From positions 1 to 64,000 of the forward strand of contig NZ_JACAGN010000005.1 in the NCBI RefSeq assembly GCF_030324495.1: a stretch of 64,000 nucleotides of DNA, written 5' to 3'. Under the pieces are notes generated by a model. The model searched no databases. It was not told the DNA's origin and was given only the letters and a program-made list of their open reading frames with translations. This DNA comes from Myroides sp. 1354. Its GTDB lineage: Bacteria > Bacteroidota > Bacteroidia > Flavobacteriales > Flavobacteriaceae. Position numbers and translations under genes: made by a program. Position 1 is the first letter of the stretch. Every line of letters begins with the position of its first letter. This document shows, one piece after another, positions 44,870-53,640 of this stretch.

Positions 44870-45400
44870 ATGGTATATATAGAAACAGATCGTTTACTGT
44901 TAAGACAGTATAAACAAACAGATTTAGATGATTTTATTCGCTTGAATAGCGATCCAGAAGTCATGCGTTATTTTTTGAATACAAAAACGGCAGCAGAATC
45001 GGAGGAAATGATGCTCAAACTACAAGATAATCTTGAAGCAAATGGATATGGAGTCTTTGCGGTAGAAGAGAAGGCAACGCAAAAGTTTATTGGATTTATT
45101 GGGTTCAACCGATTTGAGTTTGATGTTGATTTTGCTCCAGCAATGGAAATCCTTTGGCGTTTATTACCTGAATTTTGGAATAAAGGGTATGCTTCAGAAG
45201 GGGCAAAGGCTTGTTTGCACTTTGCTGAAGACAGGTTGAACTTAGAACGAGTGTATGCTTTTACCACATTACCCAATAAAGCGTCGGAGCAAGTGATGAT
45301 TAAGAATGGGATGACCTATGTAAAAAATTTCAATCATCCACTCGTTCCTTTGGATCATCCACTTTTAGAACATAAACTCTATGTAAAAGAATACAGATAA
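44870..45400 (+). CDS. GNAT-family N-acetyltransferase, RimJ/RimL-like (176 aa)
   Basis: The N terminus IETDRLLLRQYKQTDLDDF and the acetyl-CoA site PEFWNKGYASEGAKACLHFA are typical of the GNAT_3 (RimJ/RimL, ribosomal-protein acetyltransferase) group, as is LPNKASEQVMIKNGM. The acceptor cannot be told from sequence: such enzymes modify proteins, amino acids or drugs. It is bounded by terminators on both sides. Confidence 0.88.
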   Translation: MVYIETDRLLLRQYKQTDLDDFIRLNSDPEVMRYFLNTKTAAESEEMMLKLQDNLEANGYGVFAVEEKATQKFIGFIGFNRFEFDVDFAPAMEILWRLLPEFWNKGYASEGAKACLHFAEDRLNLERVYAFTTLPNKASEQVMIKNGMTYVKNFNHPLVPLDHPLLEHKLYVKEYR

Positions 45401-45408
45401 TACCATAA

Positions 45409-45437
45409 AAAAAAGAGCACGTTAAGTGCTCTTTTTT
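45409..45437. terminator. Bidirectional terminator between convergent genes
   Basis: AAAAAAGAGCAC / GTGCTCTTTTTT has a 5-base loop and T-runs on either strand. It serves the GNAT gene and the DUF4377 lipoprotein gene. Confidence 0.9.
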
Positions 45438-45453
45438 AGTATTAAAATTGAAA

Positions 45454-45855
45454 TTAAGCTTTCGTTTTTGAAATTTCTTTCACCAAGATGTAGCGAACAG
45501 AAGGCGCATCAGCAGGAGGGTTTGGAACATCTTCTCTGCGTACTTCTAACTTGTAATTGTATCCTTCTTCGTATTCAAAACCTTGGATAGAGCTGTATAA
45601 TAACGTCCATTCTCCATCTTCTGTTTCTTTTACCTGTAGACATTTCATTGGTCCAACGCCTGTACAATCTACTTTTTTAGGTCCAATAAACATCGTTACA
45701 ATGTCTTGTGTTTCTGCAGTTTCTGGAGTAGCTGTTTTGTCTAGTGTTTCTTCTACACTAACTTCTTCTACCGTTCCTTCTTTTTGATTTTTGTTTCCGC
45801 AACTTGCAAAAGCAAACATACCTACTAAACTAGCAATTAAAAGTGTTTTTTTCAT
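45454..45855 (-). CDS. DUF4377-domain lipoprotein (133 aa)
   Basis: The signal MKKTLLIASLVGMFAFASC gives lipid-attachment Cys19. A Glu/Thr-rich linker follows, and a DUF4377 domain covers about residues 52-133. Its typical features are KVDCTGVGPMKCLQVKE, two cysteines that may bond, then a Trp and EYEEGYNYKLEV. Function unknown; related domains occur with META/HslJ-like proteins. It is a single gene. Confidence 0.82.
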   Translation of the reverse strand: MKKTLLIASLVGMFAFASCGNKNQKEGTVEEVSVEETLDKTATPETAETQDIVTMFIGPKKVDCTGVGPMKCLQVKETEDGEWTLLYSSIQGFEYEEGYNYKLEVRREDVPNPPADAPSVRYILVKEISKTKA

Positions 45856-46083
45856 GAGAATAAATTTTGATAGTAAAATTACGGATAATAATTAAGAAAA
45901 ATTAGATTTTTTGGTTAATTGTATGGTAAAAGTGTTTGTTTTTATTTTTATGTAGTGATGTTTTTTTGTTTGAAGGTTTGTCTTATTTCGAGGTGTTTAG
46001 GTTGTAAATCGCGAACGGTCAACGGTCAACAACTATCCATTGTCAAAAAGTATTTTACCTACTAAAATGTTAGTTTTATTGCT

Positions 46084-46091
46084 TATATTTG
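46084..46091 (+). promoter_or_regulatory. folE operon promoter -7 box (TATATTTG)
   Basis: This is an exact TAnnTTTG match, 39 bases before the folE ATG. No well-spaced TTG is seen. Confidence 0.6.
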
Positions 46092-46130
46092 CGTTTATTT
46101 TAAAACTAAAACCGTATTAAAATCTAGATA

Positions 46131-46802
46131 ATGAGTTTAGACGAAAAATTTCATGACGATATGGGAGATAACCACATTGCTTCTAGCGATGCGACTCCAT
46201 TAAGAAGTGATGCGTTTGATCGCACAGACGAAGAAAAGATAGAATTGATTAAGAAAGACGTTGAGAATATTTTAAACACACTGGGGTTAGATTTAACTGA
46301 TGACAGCTTAAAGGGAACGCCAAATCGTGTAGCTAAAATGTTTGTAAAGGAAATTTTTGGAGGATTAAATCCTGCGAAAAAACCAAGTTCTTCAACTTTT
46401 GACAATAAATACAAGTACAACGAAATGTTAGTAGAAAAAAACATCGTGGTTTATTCTACTTGTGAGCATCACTTATTGCCAATCGTCGGACGTGCACACG
46501 TGGCTTATATCTCAAATGGTACGGTAGTGGGATTATCTAAAATGAACCGTATTGTTGATTTTTACGCAAAAAGACCGCAAGTACAAGAGCGTTTAACAAT
46601 TCAAATTGTCAATGAATTAAAACGCGTATTGAATACTGAAGATGTAGCTTGTGTTATGGATGCAAAGCATTTATGTGTAAACTCACGCGGAATTAAAGAC
46701 ATCGAAAGTAGTACAGTTACGGCTGAATTCGGTGGGCGTTTTAAAGAAGAAAGCGTAAGAAAAGAATTTTTAGATTATATTAAATTGGATACACAATTCT
46801 AA
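46131..46802 (+). CDS. folE: GTP cyclohydrolase I
   Basis: It converts GTP to 7,8-dihydroneopterin triphosphate, the first step toward folate and pterins. Zinc ligands are Cys111 and His114 in TCEHHLLPIVGRAH and Cys182 in DAKHLCVNSRG. GLSKMNRIVDFYAKRPQVQE and SSTVTAEFGGRF complete the active site. The roughly 35-residue acidic N-terminal extension is normal for the type I enzyme. The stop is 24 bases before cysS, so the two form an operon. Confidence 0.95.
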   Translation: MSLDEKFHDDMGDNHIASSDATPLRSDAFDRTDEEKIELIKKDVENILNTLGLDLTDDSLKGTPNRVAKMFVKEIFGGLNPAKKPSSSTFDNKYKYNEMLVEKNIVVYSTCEHHLLPIVGRAHVAYISNGTVVGLSKMNRIVDFYAKRPQVQERLTIQIVNELKRVLNTEDVACVMDAKHLCVNSRGIKDIESSTVTAEFGGRFKEESVRKEFLDYIKLDTQF

Positions 46803-46826
46803 TTTACAATTTATTAAAATAGAACT

Positions 46827-48305
46827 ATGGCATTATATCAAGAACAACAATTAAAAGTTTACAATTCTCTTTCGGGAGAAAAAGAAGTTTTCGTACCTAT
46901 TCACACGGGTAAAGTAGGAATGTATGTTTGTGGACCTACGGTTTACAACTATGTGCATTTGGGAAACTGTAGAACTTTTATTTCTTTTGACTTGGTATTC
47001 CGCTATTTGAAACACTTGGGGTATCAAGTGCGCTATGTGCGTAATATTACTGACGTAGGGCATATCGTTGACGATGCGGATGAAGGAGAGGACAAAATTG
47101 CCAAACGCGCGCGTATGGAGCAAATTGAACCGATGGAAATCGTGCAAAAATACACGGTTAACTTCCACAATATCCTGAAACAATTCAACAACCTACCTCC
47201 GAGTATTGAACCTACAGCCACAGGGCATATCATTGAACAAATTGCTATTATTCAAGGAATTATTGACAATGGTTTTGCTTATGAGGTAAATGGATCGGTT
47301 TACTTTGATGTAGAAAAATACAACCAGGAGCATCACTACGGAATTTTAAGTGGACGCAAAATTGAGGACTTACTGTCGAATACTAGAGATTTAGACGGTC
47401 AGTCGGATAAGCGCAATCCATTGGACTTTGCTCTTTGGAAAAATGCTGAACCACAACATATTATGCGTTGGCCTTCACCATGGGGAGATGGATTCCCAGG
47501 ATGGCATTTGGAGTGTACAGCCATGAGTACGAAATACTTGGGAAATCACTTCGACATTCACGGAGGAGGAATGGATTTAAAATTCCCTCACCACGAATGT
47601 GAAATTGCACAAAACGAAGCTTGTACAGGAAATACACCTGTAAACTTCTGGATGCACGCGAATATGTTGACCTTAAACGGCAAGAAAATGGCCAAATCAA
47701 CAGGGAATAATATCTTACCTAGTGAGTTGTTCTCGGGAGAGAATGCGGTTTTGAGTAAGGCATTTGCTCCTGCAGTGGTTCGTTTCTTTATGTTGCAAGC
47801 ACACTACAGAAGTGTGTTGGATTTCTCTGATGAGGCTATTTTAGCTTCTGAACGCGGATTCAATCGCTTGATGGAGGCGATTAAACACATGGGAGAATTG
47901 CCAACTGCGGCTCAATCTACTGTAGATATCCAAAACTGGAGAAAACAGTGTTATGATGCAATGAATGACGACTTCAACAGTCCAATTCTAATTTCTCACT
48001 TATTTGAAGGGGTTCGATTAGTCAACGTTATCAAAGAAGGAAAAGAAAAAATCACAGCAGAAGATTTAACTTTGTTTATTTCGTTAATGCACGCGTTTGT
48101 ATTTGATGTGCTAGGATTGGAATCAACGAATATGATGGCAGCAAACAACGACAAATTAGAAGGCGTTGTAAGCATGTTAATTCAAATGAGAAATGAAGCT
48201 CGTGCAAATAAAGATTTTGCTATGTCCGATCACATTCGCGATGAACTAGCGAAGTTAGATATTCAATTAAAAGACGGCAAAGAAGGTACATCCTTTTCTT
48301 TATAA
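46827..48305 (+). CDS. cysS: Cysteinyl-tRNA synthetase
   Basis: This class I synthetase charges tRNA-Cys. The HIGH-like box is VHLGN (His44) after zinc ligand Cys35 in CGPTVYNY. The zinc site also uses the Cys in [10 protein letters not shown] and the downstream [10 protein letters not shown] motif. The KMSKS-like box is KKMAKS (residues 286-291). The length (492 aa) is normal. It is the second gene of the folE operon and is followed by a terminator and then yidD. Confidence 0.96.
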   Translation: MALYQEQQLKVYNSLSGEKEVFVPIHTGKVGMYVCGPTVYNYVHLGNCRTFISFDLVFRYLKHLGYQVRYVRNITDVGHIVDDADEGEDKIAKRARMEQIEPMEIVQKYTVNFHNILKQFNNLPPSIEPTATGHIIEQIAIIQGIIDNGFAYEVNGSVYFDVEKYNQEHHYGILSGRKIEDLLSNTRDLDGQSDKRNPLDFALWKNAEPQHIMRWPSPWGDGFPGWHLECTAMSTKYLGNHFDIHGGGMDLKFPHHECEIAQNEACTGNTPVNFWMHANMLTLNGKKMAKSTGNNILPSELFSGENAVLSKAFAPAVVRFFMLQAHYRSVLDFSDEAILASERGFNRLMEAIKHMGELPTAAQSTVDIQNWRKQCYDAMNDDFNSPILISHLFEGVRLVNVIKEGKEKITAEDLTLFISLMHAFVFDVLGLESTNMMAANNDKLEGVVSMLIQMRNEARANKDFAMSDHIRDELAKLDIQLKDGKEGTSFSL

Positions 48306-48311
48306 CCACAT

Positions 48312-48345
48312 AAAAGCTATAGGATTTATTCTATAGCTTTTTTTA
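48312..48345 (+). terminator. cysS terminator
   Basis: An 11-bp stem, AAAAGCTATAG / CTATAGCTTTT, followed by T-rich DNA. Confidence 0.85.
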
Positions 48346-48357
48346 ATTTTACTACTT

Positions 48358-48582
48358 ATGTTGCGAAAGATACTCATTGCTCCATTTATTGTATTGATGC
48401 GCTTTTATCAGGGGGGGATTTCTCCTTTTTTTCCGCCTACTTGTCGATATAGTCCCACTTGTTCGCATTATACCATTGAAGCACTTAAGAAGCATGGCTT
48501 ATTTAAAGGGGGTTGGTTGGCGATTAAGCGAATCAGTAGTTGTGGTCCCTGGGGAGGGAAAGGGTATGATCCGGTACCTTAG
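48358..48582 (+). CDS. yidD: Membrane protein insertion efficiency factor YidD
   Basis: This small membrane-associated protein aids YidC-dependent insertion. The family core is obvious: [20 protein letters not shown], then [13 protein letters not shown] and a [13 protein letters not shown] ending, with the three conserved cysteines. It starts 12 bases after the cysS terminator T-run; lgt follows, a gene order I recall from other flavobacteria. Confidence 0.95.
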   Translation: MLRKILIAPFIVLMRFYQGGISPFFPPTCRYSPTCSHYTIEALKKHGLFKGGWLAIKRISSCGPWGGKGYDPVP

Positions 48583-48676
48583 TGTATTTTTACCCTTGAT
48601 TGTTAAATAATTTTTCTATTTTTACGTATTGACAAAAGCGGGAGACCGCAGTAATAACATAACAAATTCGAATACT

Positions 48677-49585
48677 ATGATTTGGAATCCTTCGGAAGGT
48701 TTTGATTTAGGTTTTATGCAATTGCGTTACTACAGCTTGATGTTTGTAGTGGCCTTTGGTTTAGGTTGGTTCGTCATGAAAAAAATATACGACCGCGAAG
48801 GATTAAGCGTTGATAAATTGGATAAGTTGTTCATTTATACGGTATTGGCTACCTTGATTGGTGCGCGTTTGGGACATGTTTTTTTCTATGATTGGGATTA
48901 TTTTAAAAATCACTTGTTAGAGATTATTTTACCGGTTCGCTTTTCGCCAAAATTTGAAATTGTGGGATTCAGCGGTTTAGCAAGTCACGGTGCAGCCATT
49001 GGTATTATCGTAACGATGTATTACTACAGCAAAAATGTGATTCAAAAACCGATTTTATGGATTTTAGATCGCGTGGTGATTCCTGTAACTTTAGGAGGAA
49101 TCTTCGTGCGTTTAGGAAACTTTTTCAATTCGGAAATCGTTGGACATGAAACAACAAGTGCCTTGGGAATTCGCTTTATTCGCGATCGTTTTACGTCACG
49201 TGAAGCGATGGAAATTACAGGTATGAATGATCACAATGCTGCTTATGATGCGATTCAACACAATCCTCAATTTGCACAAGCCTTGGCTGAAGTATTGCCA
49301 AAACATCCAACGCAATTATACGAGGCTTTTGGCTATGTATTTGTGTTCTTAATTCTGTACTTTATGTATTGGAAAACAGATGCTCGCAAGTATGGAGGAT
49401 ACATCTTCGGAGTGTTCTTAGTATTGCTGTGGATGGTGCGTTTCATCGTAGAGTTTGTAAAGGGAAGTCAAGGTGGATTTGAAGAAACCTTAGGACTTTT
49501 ATCAACAGGGCAGTGGTTGAGTATTCCATTTATCCTCGCAGGGGTGTATTTATGGGCAACTGCTAAAAAGAGAATTTACGCGTAA
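48677..49585 (+). CDS. lgt: Prolipoprotein diacylglyceryl transferase, paralogue 2 (302 aa)
   Basis: This is the second Lgt in the window and the likely housekeeping copy, given the yidD neighbour. Motifs: LRYYSLMFVVAFGLGW, GARLGHVFFYDWDYF, GLASHGAAIG, the signature FVRLGNFFNSEIVG, and KHPTQLYEAFGY. Between the signature and KHPTQLYE it has an extra segment of about 45 residues (REAMEITGMNDHNAAYDAIQ) absent from paralogue 1. The start was moved from a TTG at 48629 to the ATG at 48677, which gives the usual N terminus MIWNPSEGFDLG. Confidence 0.93.
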   Translation: MIWNPSEGFDLGFMQLRYYSLMFVVAFGLGWFVMKKIYDREGLSVDKLDKLFIYTVLATLIGARLGHVFFYDWDYFKNHLLEIILPVRFSPKFEIVGFSGLASHGAAIGIIVTMYYYSKNVIQKPILWILDRVVIPVTLGGIFVRLGNFFNSEIVGHETTSALGIRFIRDRFTSREAMEITGMNDHNAAYDAIQHNPQFAQALAEVLPKHPTQLYEAFGYVFVFLILYFMYWKTDARKYGGYIFGVFLVLLWMVRFIVEFVKGSQGGFEETLGLLSTGQWLSIPFILAGVYLWATAKKRIYA

Positions 49586-49609
49586 TCATTGAGCGCAAAT
49601 CGATAGTAC

Positions 49610-49646
49610 TAGCACTTCTTACCTAAAGAAGTGCTATTTTTTTTTG
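49610..49646 (+). terminator. Terminator of the yidD-lgt operon
   Basis: An 11-bp stem, TAGCACTTCTT / AAGAAGTGCTA, followed by T9. Confidence 0.9.
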
Positions 49647-49718
49647 GATGTAATTTATTTGTTCTAAAAGACTTAGGTTTTTTAGATTAAAAAAGAGTAA
49701 AATTTATTGGTCTATTGT

Positions 49719-49748
49719 TTGTCAAAGTCAGTAAATGCGCTATATTTG
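49719..49748 (+). promoter_or_regulatory. tRNA-Ser promoter (TTG-N19-TATATTTG)
   Basis: TTG at 49719-49721 and TATATTTG at 49741-49748, 31 bases upstream of the tRNA. It is one of the best promoter matches in the window. Confidence 0.8.
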
Positions 49749-49779
49749 CACTCGCAATACAGAAGTAAAGCAGACTACT

Positions 49780-49864
49780 GGAGAAATGGCAGAGTGGTCG
49801 ATTGCGGCAGTCTTGAAAACTGTTGACTGTAACAGGTCCGGGGGTTCGAATCCCTCTTTCTCCG
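49780..49864 (+). tRNA. tRNA-Ser (anticodon UGA)
   Basis: The acceptor stem GGAGAAA pairs with TTTCTCC and the discriminator base is G, as expected for Ser. The anticodon loop CTTGAAA gives anticodon TGA at 49814-49816, reading UCA codons. A long variable arm and the T-arm GGGGGTTCGAATCCCTC are visible. CCA is not encoded. A terminator hairpin follows directly. Confidence 0.95.
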
Positions 49865-49870
49865 CAAAGA

Positions 49871-49902
49871 AAACCGATAACGAGAGTTATCGGTTTTTTT
49901 AT
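49871..49902 (+). terminator. tRNA terminator
   Basis: AACCGATAAC / GTTATCGGTT forms a 10-bp stem followed by T7. Confidence 0.9.
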
Positions 49903-50651
49903 TTTTAGGCCATGCCGAAAGTTTTACTTTCGAGCATGGACGAAAATAAAAAAATACAATACCGAATGCAGCGAGGTATTGGTTTTCTTTGTGTTTATTT
50001 ACCTCCTTTGGGATATGTAATTCCTTGTCTTTTGAAATAAAATTTTCAGGTTATAGGGCGAATTGCCATTCGCCCCTACGTTTTCTTTGGGATATGCAAT
50101 CCCTTGTCTTTTGAAATAAATTTTTCAGGTTATAGGGCGAATGGCAATTCGCCCCTACGTTTTCATTGGGATATGTAATCCCTTGTCCTTTTGAAATAAA
50201 ATTTTCAGGTTATTGGGCGAATGGCAATTCGCCCCTACGTTTTCTTTGGGATATGTAATCCCTTGTCCTTTTGAAATAAAATTTTCAGGTTATAGGGCGA
50301 ATTGCCATTCGCCCCTACGTTTTCATTGGGATCTGCAATCCCTTGTCTTTTGAAATAAATCTTCAGGTTATAGGGCGAATTGCAATTCACCCCTACACTT
50401 TCTTTGGGATATGTAATCCCTTGTCCTTTTGAAATAAAATTTTCAGGTTATTGGGCGAATGGCAATTCGCCCCTACGTTTTTCTAAAAATATACACATAC
50501 AATACTGAATGCAATAAGGGATTGGTCTTCTCTGTTTTACTATTCGTACTAATATAGTTTGTTATAAAAACTAACTATATTAGTAGCAGGGTAAACGAAA
50601 TAAGCATATAGGCTTTATGAATATAGCGCTACCCTTTTTAAAACCATATTT
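49903..50651. other. Gene-free region downstream of tRNA-Ser, with tandem array
   Basis: No gene is seen. The 79-bp tandem array fills 50007-50484. It is flanked by two related stretches, near 49956-49996 and 50498-50535, each reading roughly AATACyGAATGCA then ATTGGT; these may be diverged halves of an insertion target or of an older repeat. Confidence 0.7.
50007..50484. repeat. Six-copy 79-bp tandem repeat with a palindromic core
   Basis: Units start at 50007, 50086, 50165, 50245, 50325 and 50403 (period 78-80). Each contains TTGGGATATGTAATCCCTTG, then TTTTGAAATAAA, then a palindrome GGGCGAAT..ATTCGCCC and CTACG. The centre reads ATTGCCAT in units 1 and 4 but its reverse complement ATGGCAAT in units 2, 3 and 6; unit 5 is symmetric (ATTGCAAT) with a decayed right arm. 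No open frame spans the array. Confidence 0.92.
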
Positions 50652-50984
50652 ATGAATTTATTATTCTCATACGGCACTTTACAGTACGAAAAAGTTCAAT
50701 TGGAAACTTTTGGTAGAATCTTACAAAGTGAAAAAGAGGTTCTACTGGGATACAAATTAGATTATATCGAAATTTTTGATGAAGAAGTATTAAAAAAATC
50801 AGGGCAACAATTCCATCCTATTCTTTCACCTAGTGGAAATCCCAACGATAGGGTAGAAGGGGTACTCTTAACGCTGACGGACGAAGAATTGGCTCATGCA
50901 GATGCCTATGAAGTGGATAGCTATAAACGCATAAAAACATCGTTTTTGTCGGGTAAAGAAGGGTTTATCTATATTGAGAAATAA
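50652..50984 (+). CDS. Gamma-glutamylcyclotransferase-like (AIG2/GGCT) protein (110 aa)
   Basis: The substrate loop FSYGTLQ is close to the N terminus, and the catalytic Glu of the family sits in ADAYEVDSYKR. DRVEGVLLTLTDEELAHADA is the usual central strand and helix. Members act on gamma-glutamyl-amines or amino acids, or have no known activity. It is a lone gene between repeats and decayed DNA. Confidence 0.83.
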   Translation: MNLLFSYGTLQYEKVQLETFGRILQSEKEVLLGYKLDYIEIFDEEVLKKSGQQFHPILSPSGNPNDRVEGVLLTLTDEELAHADAYEVDSYKRIKTSFLSGKEGFIYIEK

Positions 50985-51014
50985 GGATGAGGAAGTGAGA
51001 TGATTAGAGGATTT

Positions 51015-51036
51015 GTACGTCCCTGATATAGGTGAC
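51015..51036 (+). repeat. Dispersed motif, copy 4 (GTACGTCCCTGATATAGGTGAC)
   Basis: It is identical to copy 1 over GTACGTCCCTGATATAGG, then lacks one T. A purine-rich stretch (50983-51010) precedes it. Confidence 0.6.
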
Positions 51037-51163
51037 ACTAGTTCAAAAGCTTCTTTAGCATGAGGCGTTATGCGGGTAAATAGCAATCTATGGGTACATT
51101 TCCTTAATCCCCTTGTTATTCTGAACAAAGGGAATAATTGCTTCGGTTCACTATTGGTATATT

Positions 51164-51793
51164 TTATTCGATCACGTAAATCAATTGAGGTTCCCCTGCA
51201 TCGTGTTCACCTACCGCAAGATAAAAAGGTTTTTGGATCGGAAGGGATTGGAAAAGCTGCTCCTGATGGGCGAGTAATAAGGTGTGATGGGTGTCAATAT
51301 AAGCCGTAACTTCAAAGAGCGCATACATATCCATGACATCGTCCCAATCTTCAAAATCATATTCTTTTCCTTGAATTTCTTGTGTTAAAACATCTAGTAG
51401 AGGAATCACACAAGTAGGTAAATTACTCCTGTTTTCTATGTAATGAAAGCGATCATCCAGGATTTCAAATTGAGGTAATTTCTTAGATGGATAGCGAAAG
51501 TCGATGGCAAAAGAAGTAAACTCACCCCCGTAGAGACCATCCTGTTCTAAATATAATAAGTTGAATGCTGTTGTTGAACCTTTGGTGTATTTTTCGTTTA
51601 ACCAATAGTCCACAACATTTTGCCTCAAATCATAAAACATAGTTTCTATTGATTCATTTCGATTGTGGTCTTTCCATCGTTGGTAAAACTCCTTTTGTAT
51701 GCTATTTCCTGTTTGTTCAATACGATCACAAACAAGCTGTTCCATTTGTTTTTCTTTGGCGCGTAATTGGTCGAGGATGATTTTGTTTCTCAT
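51164..51793 (-). CDS. Hypothetical protein (209 aa)
   Basis: I do not recognise this protein. It has no signal or membrane helix. A helical N-terminal third (RAKEKQMEQLVCDRIEQTGN) precedes an acidic mixed region with DFEDWDDVMDMYALFEVTAY. Tryptophan and acidic content recall immunity-type or SMI1-like small proteins, but I see no diagnostic motif. The codon pattern looks coding, and the ATG at 51793 is the first Met. Confidence 0.55.
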   Translation of the reverse strand: MRNKIILDQLRAKEKQMEQLVCDRIEQTGNSIQKEFYQRWKDHNRNESIETMFYDLRQNVVDYWLNEKYTKGSTTAFNLLYLEQDGLYGGEFTSFAIDFRYPSKKLPQFEILDDRFHYIENRSNLPTCVIPLLDVLTQEIQGKEYDFEDWDDVMDMYALFEVTAYIDTHHTLLLAHQEQLFQSLPIQKPFYLAVGEHDAGEPQLIYVIE

Positions 51794-52041
51794 GATTAGT
51801 CTATTCTTCGCGAAAGTACAAAAAAGGGGATAAGAACTCCAAAAAGGACGTTCATATTACCCCGTTTTCTTGTTGTAGCAAGCGTTTATATTGCGTGACT
51901 TTGTTTATTTTCGCACCAACAAATAATCCTGCTTTTTATTTCTTCCAACGACAAGGAAAAATACTCCTCTTAGATTAAGAGGTAGGAGGATTGCGCTCGA
52001 TACTAAACGAACGTACTAAAAACGAACCTTTAATTTGACTC

Positions 52042-52487
52042 ATGATTTACAACCAAGAAGCCTTTGATATTCGAATGGATTGGGGATATGGTGGAGTAAG
52101 AGAATTAGCTCCCATATCGGATGTTATTATTATTGTTGATGTTCTTTCCTTTTCTACTTGTGTAGATATTGCAACGGCTCGAGGGGCTCTTATTTATCCT
52201 TCCGTTGGAAAGATGAATCGGCGATTTCCTATGCTCAAGAAATGGAAGCAGGAGCAATTATTTCGTATTTAACAGGAACATTATCTCCTGAAAGTAAAGC
52301 TAGTTTAGCCATTTTTGAAAGTGCTAAATCCTCTTTATTAGCTGATATTAAAAACTGTAGTTCAGGTAAAGAATTAATCGAACGAGGATTTGAACAAGAT
52401 ATTGACTTAGCTTGCGATTTTAATGTTAGTCCGCATGTTCCTCTTTTGAAAGAGGGACGTTTTTATGTTGGCGCTCATTCGTACTAA
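52042..52487 (+). pseudogene. comB: Pseudogene of comB (2-phosphosulfolactate phosphatase)
   Basis: The 5' frame reads PISDVIIIVDVLSFSTCVDI then ATARGALIYP, and the next frame continues RWKDESAISYAQEM. A one-base loss near 52200 (CCTTCC where CCTTTCC is expected) breaks the frame. After YAQEM the sequence jumps straight to EAGAIISYLTGTLSPES and on to SGKELIERGFEQDI. About 75 residues of the central catalytic region that intact family members have are therefore missing. The C-terminal motif NVSPHVPLLKEGRF is kept. Two independent lesions make function unlikely. Confidence 0.8.
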
Positions 52488-53148
52488 TGTAGGGTAAAAC
52501 GGAGTAAAACAAGTTATTCAAAAAATAGGTTGCCCAATTATTCCATTTTTTAAGTCCTGCACAAATGGTCTTTTGTAAATGTTTTATTCGTGATTATATA
52601 CTTGGATTAGCTAGCGATCCATTTATTTTTGTCTGTATAGAATGGCACATAAATTGTATTTCATTTAAAATAAATCTAAATCATATATAGAAGTAAAAGC
52701 GAAGTAAAAGGATTAAAGATGCATGGATTAGACCCGAATGCCTGTTGCTTTTAAGCTTCGTACAATAGTGAAATTTTTTTCGATAATCCTGCTGTAGGAT
52801 TTTAAACCCAACAGATAATTTTAGCCCAGAAGCACTCTTATACAAGAGTGCTTCTTTATTTTGATTCAACCCGTTGAAGGTGCATGAAAAGGTTGAATGG
52901 AGGCAAAAAAAGCATCAGATTCTCTTACTGCCGATTTCTAGCTAGGCTATTTATTGTGGGAATTATTTTATATCCTCAATTGCTATCTAGGTGTCTGCTC
53001 TTCACTGCCAAAAGCTGAGTGAATTTACAATAGGTGATTGGTATTAAGTGCTTTGATCAACTTGTTTTTTTAAAAGTTGATCCATTAAGAAGGGGAAACA
53101 TAAAAACAAAGCATGAAATTTCTTACTTTAAAACTAAAAGATTCAAAC
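52488..53148. other. Decayed intergenic DNA
   Basis: No credible gene is visible in any frame. It contains a terminator (52828-52860), a 9-bp inverted repeat GATCAACTT / AAGTTGATC at 53055-53082, and a short AATCCT-loop-AGGATT hairpin near 52784-52801. Confidence 0.6.
52828..52860 (+). terminator. Terminator with no intact gene upstream
   Basis: A perfect 12-bp stem, AGAAGCACTCTT / AAGAGTGCTTCT, with loop ATAC. It lies 340 bases after the comB pseudogene, suggesting that a further gene has been lost. Confidence 0.8.
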
Positions 53149-53297
53149 ATGAAAGCAAAAATGACTAGCGTATGCTGTGTACTAATTGTGGTGTTAATCA
53201 CAAGTTGTACCAATAAATCTACAATGAACTTATGTTTTCAAACAACATTAAAGTACTTGGTGTATTAGAAGTTTCCTTAGGAGGGATAATAGGTTGA
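53149..53297 (+). pseudogene. Relic of a small lipoprotein gene
   Basis: MKAKMTSVCCVLIVVLITSC is a good lipoprotein signal (Cys20), but the frame then soon stops. The next frame continues in a coding-like way (NELMFSNNIKVLGVLEVSL) to a stop at 53295. A frameshift near 53220 explains both halves. It could instead be a functional tiny lipoprotein; I judge decay more likely. Confidence 0.4.
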
Positions 53298-53384
53298 ACT
53301 TGGCACTTTAGTGTCAAATAGTGGGTGATTTATTACTATGAAATCACTATAGATTTTACTTTGTAAAATTGGTGGATTTAGTAA

Positions 53385-53624
53385 TCGAAAGATCACAGCA
53401 AGTTATGTTTTGAGGCACTCGAAATTGAGATTCGAGTTTTCAAAACGACTTACTCTTGCAGAGGGCTAGAAAACTACTCCGAAGTCGTTGGAGATTTTGT
53501 CAAGCGAAATGGAAAAGGCAAAGCGGGAGAAATAATCGAAATAAGAGGAAAGAAAGTGACTGTGGTGATAGAAAGTATGAAGCTTACGATTGCAGTAGAA
53601 GAGTTGGTTCGAAGTAAAGTGTAA
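53385..53624 (+). pseudogene. Relic resembling the C-terminal end of a MutS2-type protein
   Basis: This 79-codon open stretch has no start codon. Its latter part reads VVGDFVKRNGKGKAGEIIEI, then RGKKVTVVIESMKLTIAVEE and LVRSKV. The pattern GDxV-GKxGEIxEIxGKKVxV-MKxxIxxEEL matches the small beta-barrel (KOW-like) segment near the end of MutS2. A terminator (53641-53667) follows, as for a true gene end. The family match is from memory and moderate. Confidence 0.4.
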
Positions 53625-53640
53625 AAGATATTTAAAAAAG

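Noticed and set aside
50007-50484. Regularly spaced repeats that could suggest a CRISPR array
   Set aside because: The whole 79-bp unit is conserved, with no unique spacers, and no cas gene is in the window.
49780-50651. tRNA-Ser as an attachment site of an integrated element
   Set aside because: No integrase and no second copy of the tRNA 3' end were seen within the window; the tandem array alone is not evidence of integration.
52158-52487. Independent 109-aa gene
   Set aside because: It is the downstream half of the comB pseudogene after a frameshift, not a separate gene.
52681-52869. 62-codon minus-strand frame in the decayed region
   Set aside because: It runs through a perfect terminator hairpin and has no recognisable domain.
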